Translations under genes and position numbers: made by a program
From: Acheta domesticus
Lineage: Eukaryota > Arthropoda > Insecta > Orthoptera > Gryllidae
Length of the DNA: 64,000 nt
Direction: 5' to 3'
NCBI GenBank assembly: GCA_031308135.1
Contig: JAHLJT010009436.1
Coordinates: 139,212,303 to 139,276,302, forward strand
The notes under the pieces: model-generated
What the model saw: the letters and a program-made list of their open reading frames with translations, nothing else
What the model was told of the DNA's origin: nothing
Database searches by the model: none
Part shown: piece by piece, positions 24,236 to 32,665 of the stretch
Position numbering within the stretch: position 1 is the first letter of the stretch
How the letters are laid out: the number at the start of each line of letters is the position of its first letter

Positions 24236-24444
24236 TGACGCGCCAGGCACTAATAAACTCAAACGCAAAAACTCGACGCGAAAACGGCGCGAAGAAAGCT
24301 CAAAAAAACCGGTCCCCCTGCAGGAAGCCATCCACCAGCGCTGAACAAATGACGGAGCTTCCACTTGGACAGGTGCGTTGCTAGGCCGGTGCGCGTCACC
24401 GCCGATCCCCGAAGCCAAGGGCCCCGAATGAGAACACCCGCCCA

Positions 24445-24558
24445 TCAACAAGGATGGCAATGGCAGATGGAGGTTCTCCGGGGGATTCGGCCGCTGAATA
24501 CGGCCATACTGCTCGAGGTCAGCGAGACCAGCAAGACAAGCACCAGATTAGATTGCAT
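24445..24558 (-). pseudogene. Signal-peptide exon, diverged paralogue 1
   Basis: From ATG at 24,556-24,558 the minus strand encodes a 37-residue frame beginning 'MQSNLVLVLLVSLTSSSMAV', a plausible signal peptide, then 'SGRIP'. The frame is closed by TGA shortly after. It is clearly related to the exon at 31,636-32,052 in both coding and 5' untranslated sequence (homology about 24,475-24,620 against 31,966-32,100). The upstream in-frame ATG of the other copy is lost here. It may be a decayed duplicate, or an exon that ends at a splice site before the stop. The gene family is not recognised. Confidence 0.5.
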
Positions 24559-24651
24559 CTTCGACAATGAACCTTCCACTCGCACGAATTAATGAACAAG
24601 CTGCTAGAAGCTATATTAGTCCTCCGCACTGCAGCTCCCGAGACGTACGTA

Positions 24652-24655
24652 CTAG
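24652..24655. repeat. Target-site duplication, left (CTAG)
   Basis: CTAG immediately before the 5' LTR, matched by CTAG at 31,397-31,400 after the 3' LTR. A 4-bp duplication is usual for errantivirus integrases. Confidence 0.85.
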
Positions 24656-25281
24656 ACTTATATCCCCACGTACAGAGCGTACAGCCTGTACATAGCATTA
24701 CGCAATGTACTCCGGAGCAAAGCAGGGCTTACGAATTTAATTAAAGCACAAGTCCCGATAACCAATATCTTGGATCCAGAAAGGAGGCGCCTTTTCGTGT
24801 CCCCGATAATTTTAACGAACTTCTATCTTAAGCACCTAATAAATATTAATGAATTTCATCGCAGCTGCGCCCTGCGCTCAGATTAGACGTCGAAGGCTCC
24901 AATAACTAACGCCTGCCCCTTAACCTCCATGTAATCATGAAAGGTCACTTCGGGGCACAGTCCTCGCGATACCAAGATCCTCGCTTCGGAGCTCCCCCTC
25001 CGCCCGTGATAAGGGCCACACAGAGCGCATTTGCGCCTCTGACCATAATAAGTATCTCCCCCTCCACCATGTACTTACAAACAGGAGTGGGGATGTAGGC
25101 TATATAGTTTCTAAGGAGATATTGTAAAGGGTTCACAACCATTTTCGACTTTGTAATAGAAATTTGTATAACCTGTATTTTATTCACTTCTGTAATAAAA
25201 CTCGGTGTGTTCTCACTCTCTGAGTTTCATTTCACTAAGTCTGTCTGGAGAACTGTCGACTTGCCATCGACGTATTTTACT
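24656..25281 (+). repeat. 5' LTR
   Basis: 626 bp, starting ACTTATAT and ending ATTTTACT rather than the usual TG...CA. It carries a TATA-like 'tatatag' (25,101-25,107) and an AATAAA polyadenylation signal (25,194-25,199), which place R and U5 downstream. Offset to the 3' LTR is a constant 6,115 bp with no mismatch seen. Its first 89 bases duplicate the 3' end of env. Confidence 0.95.
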
Positions 25282-25298
25282 GGGGGCTCAGCCGGGAT
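25281..25298 (+). promoter_or_regulatory. Primer-binding site (tRNA-Pro-like)
   Basis: 'tggggg' followed by 'ctcagccgggat' starts at the last base of the LTR. TGG pairs with a tRNA CCA end. The 18-mer resembles the tRNA-Pro binding site used by some vertebrate retroviruses, differing at two positions as I recall that sequence. It primes minus-strand synthesis. Confidence 0.7.
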
Positions 25299-25340
25299 GG
25301 CAGGTGTCCAATAATTGCAATTACGGAAGACATTAAGCGA

Positions 25341-25553
25341 GCTAATCGTCAGTAGTAACCTCTTCAACAATTAAGAGGCTTTCAAGACTGCGACTTGCCG
25401 CGCCCTGCTGCCCTGTCTCGACGGAACGTCCACGACGAGCACGCGGTCTTCATCGCCATTGCAGAGGACTTCTTAAGGCCAGCCGATCGCCAGCAGTAAC
25501 CTCTTCACCCATTAAGAGGCCTTCGAGTCTGCGACCTGCTGCGCCCTGCTGCC
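25341..25553 (+). repeat. Two ~71-bp direct repeats in the proviral leader
   Basis: 25,341-25,412 and 25,482-25,553 share 'agtaacctcttca', 'attaagaggc' and 'gcgccctgctgcc' with about 140 bp periodicity. They lie between the primer-binding site and gag, the region where Drosophila gypsy carries its Su(Hw) insulator repeats. The sequence here is different, so any insulator role is only a guess. Confidence 0.8.
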
Positions 25554-25616
25554 ATCCACTTCGGACCGGCCTGGTGATCAACGGAACCTGAGAGAACGTC
25601 CCACTTCAGACGCAGG

Positions 25617-25650
25617 ATGTTGGTCTGGATCCTCATCTCTTCAATGCTGT
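25617..25650 (+). other. Candidate env leader exon with splice donor
   Basis: ATG at 25,617 opens a 32-nt frame of almost entirely hydrophobic codons that ends at a consensus donor, CT|GTAAGT (GT at 25,649-25,650). The exon leaves two bases of a codon. The acceptor at 29,234-29,235 in the env start region ends in TGTTACAG and leaves one base, so splicing would be in phase with env. Errantivirus env is known to come from spliced RNA. The peptide is short for a signal sequence, and no transcript was examined. Confidence 0.5.
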
Positions 25651-25971
25651 AAGTGAGACTTCACACCGCTGTGTTAATGAGTGCAGTGCTTAGCTACAGT
25701 AGTCAAAGAGCTATTTTTGGTTATCGTGCATTTTCATTAAGCAAAATTCAGAAGTGCAACGTATCTTATAGAAGTGCAGTAGTTAAACGCAATAGTTTAA
25801 AAAGCTACTTTCGTATCCTGCATTTTTATAACCTGTGAACCAGAATTAAATTTATAATTCATTTCATTTTGAAAGTAACCAATTAGAAAATTAATTTTAA
25901 TTTTAAAGATTATCTTAATTGTATATTTTAAGGAATTTATTCCATAACTTAAGGTAAATTTTATTTACATA

Positions 25972-27156
25972 ATGGCGCAAGGCTTCGAACCCCTCACAAA
26001 GTGGGAAATGGCACACATTAATCTGTTGCCAGAATTTAACGGTACTTCCGACTGTAATTTAGATTATTTCTTAGTCCAATGCGAGTCTTTCTTGCGAAAT
26101 TTTCATAGATCTCCGGAAACCCCGAATGCAGAACTAACTAATATGTTCCTTTTCAATGTAGTAAAAGCCAAAATCAAAGGCGAAGCACAATCAGTGCTCG
26201 ATGTCGAAACAAATTCGAATTTCGAAAGACTAAAGGAAAAGTTAATAAGAAAATACGGAGACGCTCGCGACGAACACATCTTGTTCCGCGAAATATCCAA
26301 TTGTTGTCAAAAACGCAATGAAAGTTTCCTGGAATATCATGACCGATTAAATCAACTACTCATTAAGTACAAAAGTACATTAAAATTGAATCATCAAAAT
26401 CCCATTCTAGAAATGAAGTTACAGGAAGCAGACGGAAAAGCTTTAGGCGCTTTCCGAGCAGGTATCCTTAACCCATATCGCGAATACCTTAGGTACGCAC
26501 AGATTACAGACCTCTCTCAAGCTCTTCGTGCATGCCGCGATTATGACAACGAACGAGCATACGAAAACTACATGGATTCATTGCGCAACAACCAAAAACA
26601 AAATCTTCCAACTCCCAACCAACAGGTTAAAACAAATCAAACTCCCACGTTTAATTTCAGAAGTAGTTTCCCCACACCTTTTACGCATTCTAATTTTACT
26701 CCAAGTATGTCGCGTTTTCAGCCAATGTCACATCGACCTGAACCAAGTAGAGTCTTGCCACCGCATGTAAGTCAGCCGCAAAATCACACGCAGCAAAATT
26801 TGCATCGTTCTCCTCTTATTAGGCCTCCCCAATTTCGACCACCTGTAGGTCAGGGAAGACCATATCCACATCCCTTGCAGATTGGAAGAATGCATGACCC
26901 GCCGAATCAACCGCAAGGTAATAGACAGACTCCCATGTCAGGTGTTTCCACTATCAGACAAAACGCGAATTACCACTACAATGACAATCAGATTGACCAT
27001 ACTGACTATAGCGGACAGAATTATGAGGACACCTATGACGAAACCTCTCAGAAGTATGACTACTATTATCCAGAGCAGACAAATGAGAACTTCGAAACTA
27101 GCGAATTCGTGAACCAGGATTTTCGCGAGGTTGCGTCATCAATACCAAAGACTTGA
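25972..27156 (+). CDS. gag: Gag polyprotein
   Basis: A 394-residue capsid precursor that would assemble the intracellular particle. Residues about 15-200 form a globular, charged region with 'LLPEFNGTSDCNLDYF' near the N-terminus and a 'FERLKEKLIRKYGD' helix, typical of errantivirus capsids. Residues about 205-345 are rich in Gln, Pro and Asn; the tail is acidic and Tyr-rich. No CCHC zinc knuckle is present, as is usual for errantivirus Gag. The ATG at 25,972 is the first in the frame after the leader. It overlaps the pol frame by 55 nt (27,102-27,156), so pol is expected by -1 frameshift. I see no textbook slippery heptamer in the overlap. Confidence 0.92.
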   Translation: MAQGFEPLTKWEMAHINLLPEFNGTSDCNLDYFLVQCESFLRNFHRSPETPNAELTNMFLFNVVKAKIKGEAQSVLDVETNSNFERLKEKLIRKYGDARDEHILFREISNCCQKRNESFLEYHDRLNQLLIKYKSTLKLNHQNPILEMKLQEADGKALGAFRAGILNPYREYLRYAQITDLSQALRACRDYDNERAYENYMDSLRNNQKQNLPTPNQQVKTNQTPTFNFRSSFPTPFTHSNFTPSMSRFQPMSHRPEPSRVLPPHVSQPQNHTQQNLHRSPLIRPPQFRPPVGQGRPYPHPLQIGRMHDPPNQPQGNRQTPMSGVSTIRQNANYHYNDNQIDHTDYSGQNYEDTYDETSQKYDYYYPEQTNENFETSEFVNQDFREVASSIPKT

Positions 27157-29261
27157 ATAATATACACAATGCCCCAGAACTCCCTTTCATCACGTTGTTT
27201 GGTCTAAAGATCTTAATTGACACCGGCGCCAGCAACTCTATGATAAATCCGAACCCCGCTTACGAAATGTTTTCTGAATATCTTTTTAAGGAAAATTTTT
27301 GCATCCAGTCCATCCATGCTAAAACAATAGGAACGGACAACGTACGCTATCAGATATTTTCTGAGTACGGTCTGGACTCGCCTATTAATTTTAGAGTAAT
27401 TCAGTGGCACAATTATTTTGATGCCCTCATCGGTTCTTCAGATTTTGCACGTCTGAAAGCAATAATCGATTACGGTACTAATACCATCACCCTAGGGGAT
27501 AAGAAGATCCCACTCTATTTTCATTCCCCGCTTAAACAAAAACAGTATAGAATCGAACAGAATTCTCACGATCATACGATCCCAGTCAATAGTAAGCAAG
27601 GAGAAATATATGTCTCCGCTTTTGTGCACGACAGCTATTGTTTCTCCGACTTCGAAGAGTACGTCCCCGAATACCCGAGGGAATGCTTTTCAGAGGTTGC
27701 ATTTGACCGGTCGACGTACGTCGAACAATTAGATAACTTCAATGAACAACCACTGGAGGAATCTAATTTTGAGATTAAGAACATGAAAGGCGAAACTAAC
27801 TATGTCGCCGACGCGCTGTCTCGCATAGAAATTAATGCCAATGATGAAGACGCTAAATCAGACATTGCTACCGTCCCGGACAAAGACTATCAACAGGAAA
27901 TTGACTGCCAGACGATACATTCTAATCAAGAAGATCCTATCTTCACCCTAAGAATGTCAGAAAGATCCCTCAATCAAAATAAGAACCAATTATTTGTCTC
28001 ATTTAGTAAAACTTCAGGTTACTCCACAAAATCACTCTTCAAAAGAAACAAAATTGTGAAAGTTAGAGTCACAAACCACAATTTGCTTCAGGATCTACAA
28101 AATCTCCTCCCTCAAATTATAATTCCAAGCGAGAAATACGCAGTATATTTCGATGACATTACGATCGAAATTCCCTTCATTAGAACGTGCCAAAAACTTT
28201 TTACATCCGAATTGGTAATTTTACGCACCAATAAATTGGTAGAAAATGTCGAAGACAAAAACTTACAACAACAACTAGTCGCGCAATACCACAGTGTTAA
28301 CCACAACGGCATTACGGAAACGATCGAGCACCTTACTCAGAAATATTACTGGCCTCACCTCAGGACGCAAGTCAGAGACCATATCAATAATTGCGAACTC
28401 TGCCAGAGGAACAAGTACGAGCGCCACCCGAATAAAGTGCCGAACGAAGGACCTATTACGTCTCCCACACCGTTTTCTTCCATTCACGTAGATACCTTCC
28501 ACTTCGAAGGAGAAAGAATACTCACAATAATAGACGTATTTTCGAAGTATGGTCAGGCGTACCCATTACCGGATGGTACAGGGTACTCAGTACTCTGGAA
28601 ACTGAAACAGTTCTTTTCTCACCATGGATTTCCTACAAAAATAACACACGACCAAGGTACCGAATTTCAAAACAAACTGATTGATGATTTTTGCAGATCT
28701 CACAACATCACTTACCATGCCACGACACCTCTGAACTCTTCGTCAAATTCGCCCGTAGAACGATTTAATTCGACTATGCTAGAAAAAATGAGAATTCTTA
28801 GAGGCAAAGACAGAAGCAGTCCCCTAGCGCATATTGTAATTGACGCAATCACGCTGTACAACTCTTCTATTCACTCCACCACCAAGAAAACCCCTTTTAC
28901 TGTCACGATAGGATCCCATTACAATGCGTTAGACCACATTTTCGTACCTACAACTGATCTAGAGGAATATATCATTAACAAAGAAACGCAAGTCCGAGAA
29001 ATGGCTGCTTGCAATCCCCAACCAGAGAAGACGTCTTTCCTCCATGAATATCGAGTAAATGACACTGTTTACGTAAAAGACCCGCTGACGCGTAACAAAA
29101 AATCCAAAAACTTGTATCGCGAAGGCCTAGTGGTGAAAACCGAAACCAACAAAATCCACTGCAAAATGAAAAACGGAAAAATCCATGTCAGACATATTCG
29201 CCACGTAAAACCTAAGCGAAAATGTTCTGTTACAGAACCGGAGACCGATGTGACGGGATGA
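27102..29261 (+). CDS. pol: Pol polyprotein: protease and integrase, reverse transcriptase deleted
   Basis: The pol frame is open from 27,102, in -1 register to gag. Residues below are numbered from 27,153. Aspartic protease: DTGAS at 23-27. The first in-frame ATG (27,240) lies after this motif, which supports frameshift expression. At about residue 200 (27,750-27,758) the chain passes directly from post-protease sequence to the extreme C-terminus of RNase H, with VADALSR at 218-224. The whole RT (no YxDD) and the RNase H core are therefore missing, in frame. Integrase is complete: H380, H384, C414, C417 zinc site; catalytic D447, D500, E536 (D-D-35-E). A basic C-terminal domain ends the protein. 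At about 700 residues it is roughly 400 shorter than usual for the group. It overlaps env by 40 nt. Confidence 0.93.
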   Translation, partial: RIREPGFSRGCVINTKDLNNIHNAPELPFITLFGLKILIDTGASNSMINPNPAYEMFSEYLFKENFCIQSIHAKTIGTDNVRYQIFSEYGLDSPINFRVIQWHNYFDALIGSSDFARLKAIIDYGTNTITLGDKKIPLYFHSPLKQKQYRIEQNSHDHTIPVNSKQGEIYVSAFVHDSYCFSDFEEYVPEYPRECFSEVAFDRSTYVEQLDNFNEQPLEESNFEIKNMKGETNYVADALSRIEINANDEDAKSDIATVPDKDYQQEIDCQTIHSNQEDPIFTLRMSERSLNQNKNQLFVSFSKTSGYSTKSLFKRNKIVKVRVTNHNLLQDLQNLLPQIIIPSEKYAVYFDDITIEIPFIRTCQKLFTSELVILRTNKLVENVEDKNLQQQLVAQYHSVNHNGITETIEHLTQKYYWPHLRTQVRDHINNCELCQRNKYERHPNKVPNEGPITSPTPFSSIHVDTFHFEGERILTIIDVFSKYGQAYPLPDGTGYSVLWKLKQFFSHHGFPTKITHDQGTEFQNKLIDDFCRSHNITYHATTPLNSSSNSPVERFNSTMLEKMRILRGKDRSSPLAHIVIDAITLYNSSIHSTTKKTPFTVTIGSHYNALDHIFVPTTDLEEYIINKETQVREMAACNPQPEKTSFLHEYRVNDTVYVKDPLTRNKKSKNLYREGLVVKTETNKIHCKMKNGKIHVRHIRHVKPKRKCSVTEPETDVTG

Positions 29262-30859
29262 AAACGAAATTAATTGAAACTCAAGGATTCTACGCTGACG
29301 CCCTCGGCCCAGCAGTCATCGTAGATAACTACCACAAGTTTATGTTCCATTTCAACTTAACCACTTTAACAGAAACGTTCTCCCAGATAAGAAACACCAC
29401 CGACTCCTTGAATACTAAAAGTAATAATACATTTCCCTTCTTGTCTTACGAGATATCGATGCTACTAAAAGAGGCTGAAAAGGAACTTTCAAAATTACTC
29501 CCCACACGCAATAGAAATAAAAGAGGTCTTGTCAATGGACTAGGAAAAATTATAAAATTTATTTCAGGAAATTTAGATCAGGAGGATTACGATACGCTTG
29601 AGGCACAAATTACCGCCTTGCAAAGCGACAGAGATCAGGAAATACGACATGTTAATAAACTAGTCTCGTTCAGTAATTCTATCACTCACAAATTCGTAAA
29701 TGAAATGAATCACATAAATTTAAACATGGGGCTAATTCAGCAAATATTGTCAAAGCAGGATTTCAAAGTAGACCTTTTAGAGCAGTATCAGTACACTACG
29801 ATGTGTTTAAGAAGATTCTTGAAGATTCTACGAACTCTAGAAAATACCATAAGTTTGTCTTTCCATGATATCACGAACGTTCAGTTGTTCTCCAATGAAG
29901 ATGTTACCAATGTAATGAACCATCTGTATGCGGTTTATCCTGTCAAATCTATTGTTCATAGTGACCCTTACCATGTTTTTGAGAACCTCAAATTCACAAA
30001 GAGCCAGGTTGTCATAATAGACCAAGGATTGGTCGTAATATTATCAGTACCAACTACTGATGGTAATAATTATCACTTGTACGCAATCACACCTGTGCCT
30101 ACTATTAATAACGTCGTGTTAATTCCTTCCGAGAGGAATTATCTCCAGGGCCCTACCTCTAAATGGTCCACGGAAGATTGCATAAAAGGTACATTAACAT
30201 ATGTTTGTGCTAATTACAATGTGAGAGTTACCAGTTGTAATCTGACGAAAACAACAGGATGTGATTTCGCACAGGTAACTAATGATGTAAAGCTGTTTCA
30301 ACTTCTTAACGAAAATGACATCCTATTTTTCTCATCTCTTAAAGAAATTGTAATACAAACTTGCAATAATAACCAAACTTCGGTAGAACTACAAGGTTCA
30401 TATCTAATCTATAGTAATGTAAATTGTCCTATATCAGCAATGAGTACCACATTAGAACCAAAGTCAACCACTCATGTCATGACGTTTCCACTTGTATATG
30501 TGTATAATGAACATGATGTAAAACTGAAAATTCAATTTCATCCATCCCACCTCGATGTAAATAAACTAAAATTAGACTTAATTCCCATCACACCCACTCC
30601 TATTTTGTGGAAACAATTTAATGTAGTTGATATTGGTTTCGTATTGTTTATTTTATGTTTTGTATGTTATGTGTGTAGAAAAATGTTGTACAAGGTACTT
30701 CTTAAATTGGTGGTACGTCGGGAGAAAAAACAAATCCCCGAGGACGGGGAAGCGGATCTGGTGGGGGAGGACTTATATCCCCACGTACAGAGCGTACAGC
30801 CTGTACATAGCATTACGCAATGTACTCCGGAGCAAAGCAGGGCTTACGAATTTAATTAA
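29222..30859 (+). CDS. env: Envelope glycoprotein (errantivirus env, F-like)
   Basis: 545 residues. A furin-type site, RNRNKR, at 96-101 is followed by a GLVNGLG fusion-peptide-like start. Helical heptad-like stretches follow, then a hydrophobic anchor at about 470-488 and a basic cytoplasmic tail. The family is related to baculovirus F proteins and mediates membrane fusion. Only one frame with no stop is present, so env looks intact. The frame lacks its own N-terminal signal peptide; an acceptor at 29,234-29,235 and the upstream leader exon could supply one by splicing. The last 29 codons (from 30,771) lie in the 3' LTR. Several N-x-S/T sites are present. Confidence 0.92.
   Translation: MFCYRTGDRCDGMKTKLIETQGFYADALGPAVIVDNYHKFMFHFNLTTLTETFSQIRNTTDSLNTKSNNTFPFLSYEISMLLKEAEKELSKLLPTRNRNKRGLVNGLGKIIKFISGNLDQEDYDTLEAQITALQSDRDQEIRHVNKLVSFSNSITHKFVNEMNHINLNMGLIQQILSKQDFKVDLLEQYQYTTMCLRRFLKILRTLENTISLSFHDITNVQLFSNEDVTNVMNHLYAVYPVKSIVHSDPYHVFENLKFTKSQVVIIDQGLVVILSVPTTDGNNYHLYAITPVPTINNVVLIPSERNYLQGPTSKWSTEDCIKGTLTYVCANYNVRVTSCNLTKTTGCDFAQVTNDVKLFQLLNENDILFFSSLKEIVIQTCNNNQTSVELQGSYLIYSNVNCPISAMSTTLEPKSTTHVMTFPLVYVYNEHDVKLKIQFHPSHLDVNKLKLDLIPITPTPILWKQFNVVDIGFVLFILCFVCYVCRKMLYKVLLKLVVRREKKQIPEDGEADLVGEDLYPHVQSVQPVHSITQCTPEQSRAYEFN
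30758..30770 (+). promoter_or_regulatory. Polypurine tract
   Basis: A purine-rich 'ctggtgggggagg' directly precedes the 3' LTR, the position of the plus-strand primer in LTR elements. Confidence 0.8.
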
Positions 30860-31396
30860 AGCACAAGTCCCGATAACCAATATCTTGGATCCAGAAAGGA
30901 GGCGCCTTTTCGTGTCCCCGATAATTTTAACGAACTTCTATCTTAAGCACCTAATAAATATTAATGAATTTCATCGCAGCTGCGCCCTGCGCTCAGATTA
31001 GACGTCGAAGGCTCCAATAACTAACGCCTGCCCCTTAACCTCCATGTAATCATGAAAGGTCACTTCGGGGCACAGTCCTCGCGATACCAAGATCCTCGCT
31101 TCGGAGCTCCCCCTCCGCCCGTGATAAGGGCCACACAGAGCGCATTTGCGCCTCTGACCATAATAAGTATCTCCCCCTCCACCATGTACTTACAAACAGG
31201 AGTGGGGATGTAGGCTATATAGTTTCTAAGGAGATATTGTAAAGGGTTCACAACCATTTTCGACTTTGTAATAGAAATTTGTATAACCTGTATTTTATTC
31301 ACTTCTGTAATAAAACTCGGTGTGTTCTCACTCTCTGAGTTTCATTTCACTAAGTCTGTCTGGAGAACTGTCGACTTGCCATCGACGTATTTTACT
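30771..31396 (+). repeat. 3' LTR
   Basis: 626 bp, no difference from the 5' LTR seen. It encodes the env C-terminus in its first 89 bases, and carries a TATA-like motif at 31,216-31,222 and the AATAAA at 31,309-31,314. Confidence 0.95.
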
Positions 31397-31400
31397 CTAG
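31397..31400. repeat. Target-site duplication, right (CTAG)
   Basis: Matches CTAG at 24,652-24,655. Confidence 0.85.
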
Positions 31401-31410
31401 CTACTAGCAT

Positions 31411-31615
31411 TACTTCGATTTTTCAATAGTGGCCGATGGCATTGTTACACCTCCTGCCTTACAAAATGAATCTTTTTAATAGTGGCAAGCACATTTCTGA
31501 CACCACGAGCTTCGTTCAGAAAGACATTCGAGAATTAATTAAAAAGATTCATTTTATACGGCAGGAGGTGTAACGATGACCTAATGTCATCGCCCATTGC
31601 AGAAAAATCGAAGTA
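31411..31615. mobile_element. Foldback MITE with ~70-bp inverted repeats
   Basis: The left arm begins TACTTCGATTTTTC and includes 'gttacacctcctgcc' and 'aaaatgaatctttttaat'. The right arm is its inverse, ending 'agaaaaatcgaagta', with small indels. TA at both outer edges suggests a TA target duplication. The centre is about 70 bp. No coding potential, so non-autonomous. Confidence 0.8.
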
Positions 31616-31635
31616 TACGCTTCTGCACTTCGATC

Positions 31636-31745
31636 CTAATTTCGGCCGAGGGATGAGGAGAGTGGGCCCAGTGTGCGCACGGCTCTGGTTTCGAAGCCCT
31701 CCCCGCGGTGCGGACCGCCCGGAAGCCCAGTCCAGGAGGCGGCGC

Positions 31746-31780
<35 letters not shown>

Positions 31781-32052
31781 GAGGCGGCGGCGCCGGCGGC
31801 GGCGGAGGCGGTGGCGGCGGCGGCTGTGGCAGCGGCGGCGGTGGCGGCGGCGGCGGCGGCGCGGGCGGCGCGGTAAGGCCGGGCGGGCCTGGAGCGTCTG
31901 GGCGCGCGCCGATAGACGACCGACGCAGCCGCCGCCGCCTCCGCAGCCAGCGCAGCTGCATCCGGTGGAATGCGGCCGCTGGACACGGCCATACCGCTCG
32001 AGGTCAGAGCGACCAGCAGGACAAAGACCACACTACATTGCATCTTCGACAT
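31636..32052 (-). CDS. Candidate secreted-protein first exon, paralogue 2
   Basis: ATG at 32,050-32,052 opens a frame with a good signal peptide ('MSKMQCSVVFVLLVALTSSG', then 'MAVSSGRIPPDA'), closely related to the shorter frame at 24,445-24,558. Downstream the frame enters an Ala-rich stretch encoded by a GCC/GCG repeat (31,741-31,870 on the plus strand) and stays open for 138 codons. The true coding exon probably ends at a splice donor before or inside that repeat; I see no clear consensus donor. A neuropeptide or other secreted precursor is possible, but I recognise no mature peptide. Confidence 0.45.
31735..31872. repeat. GGC/GCC trinucleotide repeat
   Basis: A nearly uninterrupted imperfect (GGC)n tract that yields long artificial Gly, Ala, Arg and Pro frames on both strands. 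Confidence 0.95.
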
Positions 32053-32100
32053 TGAACCTCCGACTCCAACAAATTAATCAGCAAACGATTAGAAGTTAGT

Positions 32101-32470
32101 TTTATGTGGAAAATGTCTTGCAGAAATACAAATAGCATTGTTTATAATTTGTTATACTATTCGATATCACAAAAAACAATAATTTTTCCATGCATTTTCT
32201 AAACCACTAATTGTCAAACTGTTGGACCTTACGTACAATTTCACTCATAATTTTTAATCTCGCGGACCACTAATAATCTTTTTAAAAAGATAGCCAAATA
32301 CATTTGTAAAACAAAAATAATGATATTAAAAATACCAATAGTAATAATAATATAATAATAACAATAATATACCTTTAATTTTACTGAGTTCCTACTAAAT
32401 TCGAAATGAAATATTTATTTCACTGCTATGAAATTTTACTATACTATGAATATTTTTATTTCAACAAAGG
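32101..32470. other. No recognisable feature
   Basis: AT-rich with (TAA)n-like interruptions near 32,340-32,370. In the minus direction it would be upstream of the signal-peptide exon, but I see no clear core promoter. Confidence 0.45.
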
Positions 32471-32474
32471 TGGA

Positions 32475-32665
32475 CTTTAAAGCTGAAGTCGTAGGCTTCC
32501 GCGGCCACTCTTGTAAATGTCTTGGTTGTCCGGGTGTCGCCGCTTCGAAGGCTGTGTTGCCTACGTTTCGACCATCTTGTTTGGTCTTCTTCAGACCTGC
32601 CCTGAGGACATAGCCTTCGACGCGGCGTCATTCGGATAGCCAAGATCATTCGGCCTTTAAAGCCG
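32475..32665. repeat. Dispersed repeat fragment
   Basis: A GC-richer block with 'gtcgtaggcttccgcggcc' and 'ccttcgacgcggcgtcattc'. A piece of it recurs inverted near 23,760-23,780. Short frames cross it on both strands without recognisable domains. Confidence 0.45.

Larger units (their letters stand above)
24656..31396 (+). mobile_element. Errantivirus-like (Ty3/gypsy with env) provirus, RT-deleted
   Basis: A 6,741-bp element bounded by two 626-bp direct LTRs and a CTAG duplication. Order on the plus strand: 5' LTR, primer-binding site, 5' leader with internal repeats, gag, pol, env overlapping the 3' LTR. Gag-pol-env architecture, a -1 gag/pol overlap and an envelope with a furin site and C-terminal membrane anchor define an insect errantivirus-type endogenous retrovirus. 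I compared the LTRs line by line and saw no difference, so integration is recent. Pol lacks reverse transcriptase and nearly all of RNase H, so this copy cannot replicate without help. The CTAG-flanked insertion lies about 11 bp from a foldback MITE. Confidence 0.95.

Noticed and set aside
24945..25187. 80-codon minus-strand frame in the LTR, repeated at 31,060-31,302
   Set aside because: Identical only because the LTRs are identical; no domain, antisense to the provirus.
31584..32099. Long Arg-, Gly- and Pro-rich frames across the GGC repeat on both strands
   Set aside because: Produced by the trinucleotide repeat; only the minus-strand frame starting at 32,052 has independent support from its paralogue.
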